A stretch of DNA of 64,000 nucleotides, from assembly GCA_001584585.1 (NCBI GenBank), contig LSYV01000070.1:73790-137789 (forward strand), given 5' to 3'. The stretch comes from Gonium pectorale (taxonomy: Eukaryota; Chlorophyta; Chlorophyceae; Chlamydomonadales; Volvocaceae). The position numbers and the translations under genes are program-made. The notes beneath the pieces are model-generated. The model ran no database searches. It saw only the letters and a program-made list of their open reading frames with translations, and had not been told where the DNA came from. This document shows, piece by piece, positions 10,386 to 21,600 of this stretch; the stretch's first letter is position 1; each line of letters starts with the position of its first letter.

Positions 10386-13300
10386 ATGACAGGAATGATT
10401 AAGATTATTCCTGTGCTAACAGTGCTGCTAATTCAGCACTCAGCGGCCCAAGTCTTTCAGACGTCCATAATTGCGTCTGGGCGCGAGCGGCTCGTCTGGA
10501 CCGTGGCGAACGGCCTGGAAGGGAAGGCAGCATGCTCGTCGGCGTCCGTGTTTAACAGGACGGAGGGCGCGCTGCTCTGGCGCTCGGTGCAGAACTCAGT
10601 CGAGCATCAGCCCGGCGTGAAGCACGTGTATACAACGGCTGCACGTGGCCACAGCGTGGCTGCACTGGCAGTCGGCACCGGCAAGCAAAAATGGGTGTTT
10701 CCCAAGCCGCCCGGCGTGTTTAGCCGGCGCGACCCGCTCGGCCTCCCCGCGGATGCCACGCTCGCCAACCCGCAGGAGACGCAGGCGCCACTCAACGCCT
10801 CCACCGACGCCGCTGCACGGCGCCGCGCCTCCTCCCGCTTTCGCGCCCTGTCGGCAGCGTCGCCCTCCGCCGACGGTGCCCCTGAGCCATGGCTGGTGCT
10901 CGTCTCCACGCAAAACCCCAGCAACCGCCTGTACGCGGTGGTCGAGGAGACCGGCGCTCTGCAGTGGTCCCTGACCCTCGCCGAGGGCACCAACATCACC
11001 GGGATCACCCTCCCCGAGGAGCTGCCCACCTTGGCGCTGATCTGGGTCACCTCTTCCAGCGAGGAAGAGGGCGGGACTTACGGCGCCTGTGTGGCGGTGG
11101 ACGTGGCCAACGGCACCACACGGTGGGGCACGGGGCCGCTGGCCGGCGGGCCCCCCTCCCTGGCGCTCGCGACGCCCTCCGTCCTCGTGCTCCACGGCGC
11201 CCCCGACGCGGACCTGGTTGAGACCCTGTACGGCCTGCACGCCGCCACGGGCGCAGTGGTGTGGACCAAGGCCTGCAGCGGTGGCTGCACCGTGCTGCAG
11301 GTGACCGATCATACGGCAGTCATTGCATCGTACGGCTTCACGGTCAGCGAGCTGGAGGCGATCGACCTGCAGAGCGGCAAGGTGCTGTGGCGCGGCGTGG
11401 AGAGCTCGTCGGAGCCGGCGCTGGCGTGCTCGGGTGCGGTTGTGGCGCATCGGCACCTCTTCTTTGGCTGCCCCTGCAGCCAAGACGAGGATGGGGACGG
11501 CCAGGACGCGCAGCTGGCTAGACAGAAAGGGCAGGTCGTGACGGCAGCGGCCGCAGCGGTGGCCGCCGCTGCGGGCGCACAGCCGCGCCCCGGCCGTGTC
11601 GGCGCCAGTGCCCGTCTGCGCGCTCTCACCTCGCGCTGGGAGGAGGTTGCTGCGGGCGAGGCCCAGGGCACCGCGCCAGGCAGCACAGTGTCAGAAGCCG
11701 CCCCGGCCAGGGCAGCAGCTGCTGCCGACGGGGCAGCGCCGGCCGGTCGCGGGCACCGTGACCCCGACGACCGTGCGGCGCAGCGGCTGTGCGGCTTTGC
11801 CGTGTCGACGGACAGCGGCGAGGCGGTGTGGCGCTCGCGTCTGGAGGACGACAACAGCACCTTCCCGGTGGCGGCGGGCGCGGGCGGGCTGCTGCCGCTG
11901 GTGGTGGGCGAGGTGGTGGTGCTGGCCACGCAGCGGGCTGTGCACGCGCTGGACCGGAGCAGCGGCCGCAGGTGGGGAGCGACCGGGGTGGTGGCCGGGG
12001 AGTACCAGTGCCGAAGTGGGCGGTGACTGGCACAGGACGCCGCAGCGTGAACGCACGAGCTCAAACGGGACGTGCGGTGACGTGGCGGCCGGGGAGACGC
12101 GGGAGTACGGGCGCGGTGGCCGGGCGGCGGCACGCGTGTCTGTGAGCGGGTCCGGTGTTGTTGCTTTGCATGGAAGTGCTTGGAAACACGCGCGCTGCCC
12201 CGTCATCACCGGCCGTGACCTCCTCAGGCTGTGGAGCTTCAAGCTACCTGCGGGGCAGGAGCTGAAGGTGGGTGGGAAGGGCCGGGAATGCGAGTGCGCA
12301 GCGGCGGCGCGGCCAGGGCCGGCGCGCAGGCGACGAACCCTTTCCAACCGGTCTGCTTGACAGCTTTGCGAGGCCTGTACGGTTGACTCCCGTGTCCCAT
12401 GCCTTGAGGCAAACACATCCGGCATCGGATGTATGCTCATGCTGCTACGTGGCAGACCCTACACCAATTTTGTGCGCACGCACACATCCTGGTTTGTGAA
12501 ATCAGAGCTCGTCATGATGTACGGAGCCAGCAGCATGTTGTGCACCCTTGCTATTCCACCCTCCGTGGATGGCTCCCATGCGTACCCCCTAGGCGTGGGA
12601 CATCCTTGACGAGGAGGACAGCATCGTCGTCGTGCGCACTTCCGGAGCCCCGCCCGCCGACTCGTACCTGTACGGCCTCGACCTGGCGCACGGCGAGCTG
12701 CGGGTCAACGTCAGCCTGCCGTCGTCGTACGGCCCGACCGACAGCCCCTCTCGGCCGTACGACCTGCGCGACGGCGTCGCGTATCTGGACGCGTGCAGCG
12801 GCTCGCGCTGCTGCCTGGCGGGCATAGACCTGTTGGAGGCTTCGGCTTCCGCGGCTCGGGAGGAGGGTGAGGGCGGCAGTAAGGGACATGGTTCCGGATC
12901 CGGTTCCGGAGCCGCCATGGCCGGTGTGGCCCGGTCCCTGCGGCGCCGGCTGGTCTGGGCACTGGGCGCGGCGCCCGACGCTGCGCTGCTTCTCGCGGCC
13001 GGCATCCCTTTTCCCCATAGTGCCGACGGCAACGGCGGCGGAGGCGAGGGCGTCGACGGCGACGGCGGCGACGCCGGCGGGCGCACCTTCACGTACTGCT
13101 TCGACGTGGCGGCGGCGTGCCGCGCCAGCGCTGCGCGGTCCTTGGGTCGCGACATCGTGTATGCGCTGCTCGCGGTGCAGATGGTGGTGTTGGTGGTGGG
13201 GCTGGGCAGCGTGGTCGTTTGGCGGCTGTGCTGCCGGGCGCGCTACGCGCCGTACACGCGCCTCAACGCGCTGCCCGTCATGGAGGTCGCGCAACACGAC

Positions 13301-13543
13301 GTGGCCAGTGAGGAAGCGGACGATGAGGACGGGTACGATAGTGGTGGGGAGGGGGCTGGCGCTGCAGGTGGGGGCGGCGGGGTGGCGGCGGCGCCGGGGC
13401 GGGGAGGGGGAGGGAGGCGGCCGGCGTTGATGTTGGACCCGGAGTCAGGCGTGGCGGTGCCGGTGGTGGAGGTGGAGGTGGCGGCAGGGAGAGCGGCATG
13501 CGAGGCCGGGCGGCGAGATGCGGCGGCGGCAACCGGCCAGTAG
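10386..13543 (+). CDS. Type I membrane protein with PQQ-like beta-propeller ectodomain
   Basis: Function unknown. Exons 10386-11971, 12228-12267 and 12593-13543 join in phase to 858 residues. Residues 1-21 form a signal peptide (IIPVLTVLLIQHSAAQ). The ectodomain has recurring quinoprotein-like blades of the form LxAVDxxTGxxxW: AVVEETGALQWS, VAVDVANGTTRWG, GLHAATGAVVWTK, AIDLQSGKVLWRG, AVSTDSGEAVWRS. Potential N-glycosylation sites are scattered through it (NRT, NIT, NGT, NST, NVS). One transmembrane helix lies at about 729-756 (IVYALLAVQMVVLVVGLG), followed by a stop-transfer RLCCRARY and a 100-residue acidic then Gly/Ala-rich cytoplasmic tail. EMC1 of the ER membrane complex has a similar propeller-plus-TM plan but a different C-terminus, so I do not assign it. 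A secretory or plasma-membrane receptor-like role is an inference. Confidence 0.75.
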
Positions 13544-14784
13544 TGGCGACCCATATTTTCGGGACTTCGAGGGAATGGTTTACATCATTATGAACGCCTT
13601 GCGTGTTGCAACTCCCTCCCGTTTCTGCTGCTATAATTGTTGCTGGGGACTGAGCGCCGGGAGATCTGTGCCGTTTGATCTGGAGGGTTTGACGAGTTGG
13701 CCTTCATCAAGTCTGTTAGTAATATGCAAAGATGGCGGGAGGTGCACGTACGCGCTGTACCTATGGGCTGTCTTTTGCTGTTGAGTAGAAGCCAAGTGGC
13801 GACGGCCGCAGCCTGTCCATGTCGGGCCAGATACGCGCGTTGAAAGCCGGCAAGTTTGTTTGTTGACGTGTTGGTGTGGGCTCGGCCTCCAACATATGCA
13901 TCATGCTCCTGCCGCGGTCCTAGAACCATGCTGGTTGAGAAGCGCCGTTGGAGGCTTTGCTTCTCCAGGACTCATGCGCAGGATTTGATCGGAGCGGCGG
14001 ACGCTGGGATGCTACATCTCGGATGTGACAAGGCGTGAGCGGTATGTGCAGAACAAATCCATTCCTTTATTCGGGTTAACTAGTACGCAGGAGCGGTGCC
14101 GCGTTTTTACTGTTGGGCCCGCTATGGGCCCGTTCGCCCATATTCGGCGCTGATGGTGAGGTCAAAGGAAAATATGCCTAAGATGGCACCTCCCTACCAG
14201 GCAAGAGAAGGCATTCATTTGCGCAAATCAGTTGTGCAACGGGCCACAGCCGAGCATCTCTGTAAGCTTGCCCTTGACTCGGTTAATGGCCTTGCACCAC
14301 ACCCAGAGCGGCGAATGACTTCCCTTCTCTGTTTTACTTTCTTCGCGCCATCATGAGCCACATTGCCGCAGGTTGGTGCCCGGCCGCAACGAAGGTTGGG
14401 AAGGGCACGGGGATTCTGCTGGCCTTTGGAAGGAAGATTGCGTACAGTGCGCTGTGTGCTTGTAGGGGACGTGGTATGTGCCTTGCCAAATGTGTATCCG
14501 GGCTTGCGGCGTACATGACATGAAGGGAACCAAACGACCCATGGAGCACGCCGCTCCGAGGTACAGCCAGCCTGCGCCTAACGTAATGGCATCTCTTGGT
14601 AAGCTATTTTTGAGGGTAAAGTTCCCATCAAGCGATGAGCATGCAGTACGACCCGCCAAACTTCTAGACTGTCCGTTGGGCGCGGTTACAGTAAATTGTG
14701 ATCATTGTGTTTCCAGCCGCGCCGTAAGAACACCATCGATATTGCTGATCTCGTCTTAGTGCATCTCAGCATAGCGCAGTTGAT
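13544..14784 (+). other. 3' UTR and intergenic region before AHA1
   Basis: No gene is supported. ORFs here are short and without family resemblance. The TGTAA at 14261-14265 is a likely poly(A) signal for the upstream gene, leaving about 520 bp for the AHA1 promoter. Confidence 0.4.
14261..14265 (+). terminator. TGTAA polyadenylation signal
   Basis: TGTAA motif about 720 bp after the stop codon of the PQQ-like membrane protein gene. Confidence 0.4.
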
Positions 14785-17522
14785 ATGGCCAAGTTTGAGG
14801 AGGCCGACCCCCGATGGCTCGTGAAAGACCTGGGCGAGTCAGGACGCAACGTAAACAACTGGCACTGGACTGAGCGGGACTGTACCGAGTGGGTAGGTAA
14901 CCACACGTCGGGCGGCTGATGCGGAGCGGGTCGATGGAGTCGGGCTGTGTGGGCAGGGTGCGAAGGGATTGGATCGCGGGGCAAGGGGTCGCTTCCGGGG
15001 TCACTGCCCGACACGTCCTGGTGCGAAGGCTTTGGGTTGGTGCCTTGCGCACATGGCACCAACCCGCGCAACGGCCTGAGCATGCAAGGCTTTGCGCACC
15101 TACGCTGAATGCACAAAGTCTCAGTTTTACATGCCAACACTCTGAGGTATACACACTCAAGGAGAAGGCTATGCTCTTACGGCGACTTTGTCATGGGCAT
15201 CACCACCAACTCTGCCGCGCAGGCCAGGCAGCGGCTGGGTGAGGTCCTGGCCGGCATCACCCTGACGCCCGCCCCGACCGTCGTGCGCACCACCAAGCTC
15301 GAGTCCATGAGCGGGGATGCCTTCCTCAACATCCGCAAGAACAAGCTCATCCCGTCCTACGACCTTGAAGTGCGGGTCGGCTGGACGGGGGAGCTGACGG
15401 ACGGGGAGGGCAAGGTGGTGGGCACAGCCACCGGCAAGCTGCACCTCCCGCACATCGGAGGTGAGGCCTGAACTCGACATATCAGGCACGCCCGCTCAGC
15501 TCGCCGTGCTCGCCGTCACTTCCAAAAGTCATCTGCTCCAAAGCGGAAGTGCTCCGAGCAGTGCACGATGCCGTAGTGACAGCATGGCATTGGCGCCGGT
15601 GCTTCGCTTCCGTTGGTGGGATGTGGCTACGAGCGAAATGGCGACAGCCGGCAGCGCAGGAGGGCGCCGGCCTGCCTGCGCGTTTGCCCAGCGCAAGACG
15701 CAGTGCCATCCTGACTGTAACGCCCCGCACCGTCGCCACCTCGACGGGTACTAGGAAACCATGTTTGAAAATTGTCTTTAACGTTTTTCCCAGATGACAA
15801 CCACGACGAGGACCCCGAGATCCAGATCGTCACGGACACCAACTCCGCCGACGCGGAGCGGCTAAAGCAGGCGGTGCACAAGGGCGGCAAGGGCCCCATC
15901 CTCGAGGTGCTGAAGAAGTTCGTGGCAGAGCTGCGCGCCGGCGGGCCCGCGCTGTCGGAGAAGGACGGTGGTGAGGGTGGCAACGCAGCGGCAGCGGCGG
16001 GCACCAGCGGCGGGCAAGGCGCCAACGGCGCCGCCGCGGCTGCCGGCTCGGCGCCCAAGCCCAAGCCCGGCAGCGCGGACGCGTCCAGCAGCGCGCCGGC
16101 GGCGGCGGCGAAGGGCGGCAGCGGCAGCTCGGGTCGATCAATTAGCATCACGGCACGATACCACTGTCGACCATCCGATATCTTCGAGTGCTTCACGGTG
16201 CGGCCCAAGGCATGTTTTAAATGCGTTGCTGGCGAGGGGTTGAGGCTGGATCCGAGGCCCTGGGATTCAGCATGTGACTTCGAAGCCGGAGGTCGATACG
16301 CATCGAATGGCGTACCGCCAAGGCATATGAGATTCCTGCAGGCGACCCCTATTCACGACTGGCACCCTGTGCAAGACCACATTTGCCGTGCTCGGGCGGG
16401 TCAAGTGCGTCCCTGTGTCGGGACGACTGAGATACGGCACCCGACACCCGACGGCCGTGGCCGAAGCGTTCCGGTGCCACCCCTGTCCGCAGGTGGAGGG
16501 CCGCGTTTGCGCCTTCACGCAGAGCCGCGCCGTGGTGCAGCCCGCGCCCGGCGGGTCCTTCTCCTGGTACGGCGGGGCCATCAGCGGCGAGTTTGTGGAG
16601 CTGGTGGCCCCCAGCCGCATCGTGATGCGCTGGCGGTTCAACACCTGGGAGGAGGGCTGCTTCTCAAAGGTGCTTGCGGGTCGCCGGGCGGCTGGAAGGG
16701 GGCGGGTGCGGCGCACCGGGCTGCAGTACTTGAGCAGGAAGTGTCCGCGCGGAGCAGGTTCTGTCAGCAGCGAGCGATCGGTGGGGTGGGAACGGCCGGG
16801 GATTGCCGTCGCACCTTGACCTGCACGAGCACCATGTTCGGGGCTGGTGTGGGGCGGCATGGGGCGTCACCTCCTGCAATGCACTTGATTCTCCATTGTG
16901 CCACGTACCCCGACGCTTCTGGCACGTTTTCGGTCATTTTAGTGCATTCATGCTGAGTGTACGACCCCGGTCCTCGCTCTACCCCGCAGGTCGTCATCGA
17001 CATCTCAGAGCCCGAGCATGGGAGTACGGTCGTCAAGCTCAAGCAAACGGACCTGCCGACCCACGACAAGTAGGCAGACATACACAGCCTATGCTGCTTG
17101 TTCGCCAGTTGCTTTTGCCTCCACTGCTGCGGGCATGCCGTTGGCACATGCGGTATTGAACACAAGGGGGGGGGGGCACGGGCTGCTCCACCTTGCTCGT
17201 AGCATAGCGTGGGGCGTGGCGACAAAATGTGCCTTTCTTGCATCGCTGCGCCAACATTGCCTGGCTTTGTGCAGCATCAGGCGTGGCCGCGGCTGCCAGG
17301 CTCAGCCGTCATGCGCGCCGTGTGGACGGCGTAGCTGCCCCAACTGCGCGCGGATGGCCGTGCCCGCCCGTCACTCGCTGGCTTGCATTTTGCCGAGTGC
17401 CAATCAGTGCCTGTTTCCCCCTCACCAGGTTTGGCAACGAGGACACGGCGGACGTGACGGAGAAGGGCTGGCACAGCCAGGTGCTGCAGCGCATCCGGCA
17501 GGTGTTCGGGTACGGTGTCTGA
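14785..17522 (+). CDS. AHA1: AHA1, activator of HSP90 ATPase
   Basis: Cytosolic HSP90 co-chaperone that stimulates the chaperone's ATPase cycle. Exons 14785-14892, 15223-15460, 15794-16197, 16493-16669, 16990-17069 and 17429-17522 give 366 residues. The N-terminal domain (1-150) begins with the family signature GRNVNNWHW and contains the HSP90-contacting motif IRKNKLIPSYD. A low-complexity Ala/Gly/Lys linker fills about 165-228. The C-terminal AHSA1 (START-like) domain covers 229-366, with GGSFSWYGGAISGEFVEL, RWRFNTWEEG and the typical ending QRIRQVFGYGV. The length and two-domain plan are those of the family, apart from the algal linker. All splice junctions keep frame. The FKBP42 gene, another HSP90 partner, lies two genes upstream. 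Confidence 0.95.
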
Positions 17523-18668
17523 GCGGCTTCTCTCTTGTGAGCGGCGGGGAGCGTGTGGGACCTGTGGACGGGACGGGAGGGGGCGGCAGGGTACGGAGCA
17601 GCTTGATGGATGGGCCCACAGGTGCACGGGTCAGGCCTAGCGCCGGTTGCGGTCGATCAGGGGCTTGCGCGTGGCAGCGGTTGCGGGATGTGTCGAATTT
17701 GCTATGCGGTGTGTGTATGTGTGTGTTGCCTTACATCTCCGGGCCGACGCTGGCCTGGGGCGGGTAGCCCCAGACGAGACGACCTCTACGCCGCGAGGCG
17801 AGGGGTGTGGGGTACCGCTGTTCCCGTGTTCGGGTGTGTGCAGCTGTGCGCCAGCTGTGCCCAATATGCGGTCAGCATGGAAGCTGCATTGGCTGGACCA
17901 GGACCTTGTGGTGCCCGGCTGAACGAACGGTGGTGCTAGCTGCTAGGACGGACTCACGCATGGTGCTACGGGGCTCTTGGTGGCCAGGGGACTCCCCTGG
18001 CCATACCTGCTCGCGGAACCGTGGTGAACCCTACCCGACGTGACGGTTTGCTCGTCGTACGCATGCCAAGGCTCCCACACTCGCTCCAAATGACCGAGTT
18101 GGGACCGATTGGGATCGAGTGATTGCATGGGCCTATCAATCGGCTTGTAGCAGCGCCCGCGCGTGTGACACCCACCGCCTAGCCGAGTGGCGCTGATTCG
18201 CAGCGCGCGTTTCAGTTCCGGCCCTTGGTTGCGGGCGAGACGCGTGGGAAGGCTCTGTGGTGTGCGGACGTGATCCGCAACCTTTCTTTGCGTACAGCTA
18301 GTCGTGCTGAGGAGTGGTACCTTGTGTGTGTAGAGGGACGGCCACTTCCAGACATAACGTTCGCCGTTGCAACACCCCCCTGTGCCATCTCATGTTGGGG
18401 CTGGCCGTTCGGCTTCTGCTGGGGGCGAGCTCGGCCCCGCTCAGCCCCCCTGCCACTTCTATTTTCCAGGCCAGGCATGGCTTTGGAACGTTCTAGCTGT
18501 AAGATTTAGGTCGCCGTGCATGCCGTTATGGCCGTTGTCGTGAGTCATCAACTCGGCATGCAAGCTGCGAGGCCCTTACACATTTCATGGCAAGCGTATG
18601 CATACTTTTGTTGCGCTCATGGCATAAATCGCGTGTCGGGAGTATTTGACTTGTAGTGTCGGAGCAAT
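17523..18668 (+). other. AHA1 3' UTR and intergenic region
   Basis: No gene is supported. The long 3' UTR probably ends after the TGTAA at 18498-18502. About 165 bp then separate it from the next ATG. Confidence 0.45.
18498..18502 (+). terminator. TGTAA polyadenylation signal
   Basis: TGTAA motif 976 bp downstream of the AHA1 stop and 166 bp before the next start codon. Confidence 0.5.
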
Positions 18669-21600
18669 ATGGCTTTCGCCGCGCTCCCAAACCTGCCAGT
18701 GCTGCATGGTCTACATTTGCCGCAGCAACACCAGCCTAAAGAGGTAGCTTGTAATAGAACAGCTGCGGCTGTTGCAACACTCACCACCCGGGCATTCGCG
18801 GCAGGTCCCGCAATACGGCTTCCTGGAGCCGCTGCTCGCGCTTGTTGGCGCAAACCGCAACTGCGACCTGAGAGACAGCTGGCGGAAAGACACGGACGCC
18901 CGGGAATGGCAGGGTCTCAAGGTGTCCGACGACGGCAAGCTGTTGGAGCTGTGGGTATCGCAGCCTAACCGGCGAACCGCGCGCTTCTTATGACACATGC
19001 CCCGGCCCCCACCACCACCCGCGCCCTTGCCTTTCTGTACAGGATGGCCGACGCGTGCGGGCTCAGCGAAGTGCCGCCTGCCTTCTTCAACCTCCCTGAC
19101 CTTGAGAAGCTGTGAGTCGTTCCATGCCACCCACGCACCCACCCACGCTACTTGCTTCGCCGCTGACAGCGCCATGTCTTCCCGCCGTGCCCACCAGCTG
19201 CGCGACGGCGGTAGGCTCCCAGCCACCCTCACCGCGCCTGCCTCCGTGTCGTGTTCTGCTTGTCGGAGAGCGTTGCATGCAGTGATAAGCACCGGCACCA
19301 GTTGCGTCCGGCAGCTGGTCTCATACTCCCGCCCCTCCTCCCCAACGTGCCGCAGGTGGCTCAGCAACAACGGGCTGCGGGTGCTGCCGGAGGAGGTGGC
19401 CGAGCTGCGAAGCCTGGACTCCCTGTAAGAAGCGCCCCCAGGGGGAGAGGAGTTTCGTCTCATAGGGCCGCCCGCCTGCAACAGGTTGCAATACACCCGG
19501 CGTCAACGCCGGGGCAGCTCTGCTGCAAGGGCGCTCGGGTTACATTGCTGCCGTGCTGCGCCGGCTCCGGGGGGTGTCACCCCGCGTCCTGGTAGCTACG
19601 CCCATGCGCCGCTCTCGCCCGTACAACTACGTGCAATGCGCTGCGTGGCATCCGAACGATATTCGCGCTTGGCCTGGCAAGGTGGCCCGCGCCGTGAACA
19701 TGCACCTGTTGGGTCACCGTCTTGTCCAATCTGCACCTCCGAGCTGCCAGGTCCAAGCTTGTCCCTCCCTCCCTGCCGTCCTCTCCGCGCCCAACCCCCC
19801 GCCCGCCGTCCGTGCAGCTGGCTGGGATCCAACCTGCTCCGCTCGCTGCCGGGCGGCCTGACCGGCCTCTCCAACCTGCGCCACCTGTGGCTGCCCGCCA
19901 ACCAGCTGACCAGCATGCCGGTGGAGCTGGCAGCCATGACGGCGCTCGAGTGGCTGTGAGTCCATCTGGTCTAGTTGGCTAGGGGGCGGGGGTGCCCCGG
20001 GGGGAGGGGTCGGGGGCGAGAGGCCCCAGGCCACAGATTGGGTCGAGTGGCTGTGAGTCCAGCTTAACCATCTGGCAGGCTAGGGGTTGCAAGGGGCTGG
20101 GGGGCTGGAGAGGCCTGCCAACGTGGGTTGCATACGGAGCTGGCTACGACGGGTTGGGAGTTTGGTACCCACACACGGGTTGCGTGGGGCAGGAGTGCGT
20201 TAAGGACGGCGCTGGGCATATGCCGTGCAGCTACCCGTCTGCTGGGTGCACCAGCCGCAGGCGGCCCGGGAGCACAGACCTGCATCTCCCGCAGCTCACG
20301 GTCCGCAATGCACGCGTTTTGCGACTCATGCTTGCCAGGTTTCCACCCCGGCGCTGCCGGACGGGCTCAGCGTCGTCAGTCGGCGGCGGGGGGGTGGGGG
20401 CCCATCCTCCCCGGCGGTCGCGAGCGGGGCGGGTGCGAGCAGCCGGGCGCCCACAGCGGCCGGCGCCCTCGGCCCCGCGCTGCGCCCAGCCCTCCTTCCC
20501 TCCCTCACAGGCGGTCCCCCCCCCCCGTGCCTGTCCTGGTATCCGGTCGTGTCCCGGCTGGGCCTCGCTCACTGCGGCACACGTTGTGTCGCCGCGCTGT
20601 CTTGGGCAGGCATGTCTCGCATTCCCAGCACACCCTGTTGCTCAATCTGATGGAATCGCCCCCTCCTCCGGCTCCCCCTGTCAGGGACCTGTCTGAGAAC
20701 AAGCTGGAGTCGGTGTGCGACGAGCTGGGGCAGCTGGCCAGCCTCACACGGTGCGGGGCCTCGCAGTGCGGGCGGGCCGCGGCGGCTGCGGGCGGCCAGC
20801 GCCGGCGGGAAAGGAGGGGCAGGATGGCCCCGTACGGTGGGGTTGGGGGGGGGGAGAGCGATGCGACGATGCACAGACCCATGACAGGCGGAGGTGCCGT
20901 AGCCACATTGCAGGGACCACGTGATCGCTGGCAGTCGCACCTGGGACTTCGCCAGCGGGCAAACTCCCTCCCTCCCCAGTGCGCAAGAGTGCCGGGCGGT
21001 AGACGGCAGCTGGATGCTAGTGCGTCCTCAGTAAACGATTGCTTTCTCAAACTCCCCTCCCCAAGTTCCAACCGCCCATCCTCCCTTTCTCCACGTCAAT
21101 GCTGCCTGCCGAGCGTGCGCGTGCCCTCCTCTGCCTCCCTCCCCATTTCCCCCCACCCCACCCCTCCAGACTGGACCTGCACACCAACCAGCTCAAGGGC
21201 CTGCCCGCCAGCATCGGCCGCCTCACCCGCGTGAAGCACCTGTGAGCATGAGAGCGGGATGGGGACGGGGACGGGCTAGGGCGTTGTAAGGCATTTAAGG
21301 TAGGAACGCCGGTAGGACATTTAAGGTAGGAACGCCGGGGTGGGGGGAGGGGAGGAGCGGTGGGGTGGGGGGGAAGTGGGAGTGGGCGTGGGGGTGCGGT
21401 TGTAGCACGGACGCTTTGCGGAGGCATGCCATGCACCAGGCACACACCATCCAGCATCCAGCGTGGCTCCCCGACCGCCGCGCGCAGGGGGTGCGGGGCG
21501 GCTTTGCTGCCTTGTTCGCTCATGTTGAGACTCCGTTACAGTACCCCCGATGCTGGGGGACCCGATCTGCCGTTGAGAATGTCTGCTGCCGTTGAGCGCT

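Noticed and set aside
10596..11483. 295-codon minus-strand ORF
   Set aside because: Complement of the propeller gene's first exon; the plus strand carries the signal peptide, repeated blades and splice-consistent frame.
12551..13297. 248-codon minus-strand ORF
   Set aside because: Antisense shadow of the last exon of the propeller gene.
15772..16956. 394-codon ORF taken as the AHA1 C-terminus
   Set aside because: The frame past 16197 (GRGRSVPVPP... region) lacks AHSA1 homology. The donor at 16198 and acceptor at 16492 restore the conserved C-terminal domain.
18711..19496. 261-codon minus-strand ORF
   Set aside because: No family resemblance; antisense to LRR exons 2 to 4 and their introns.
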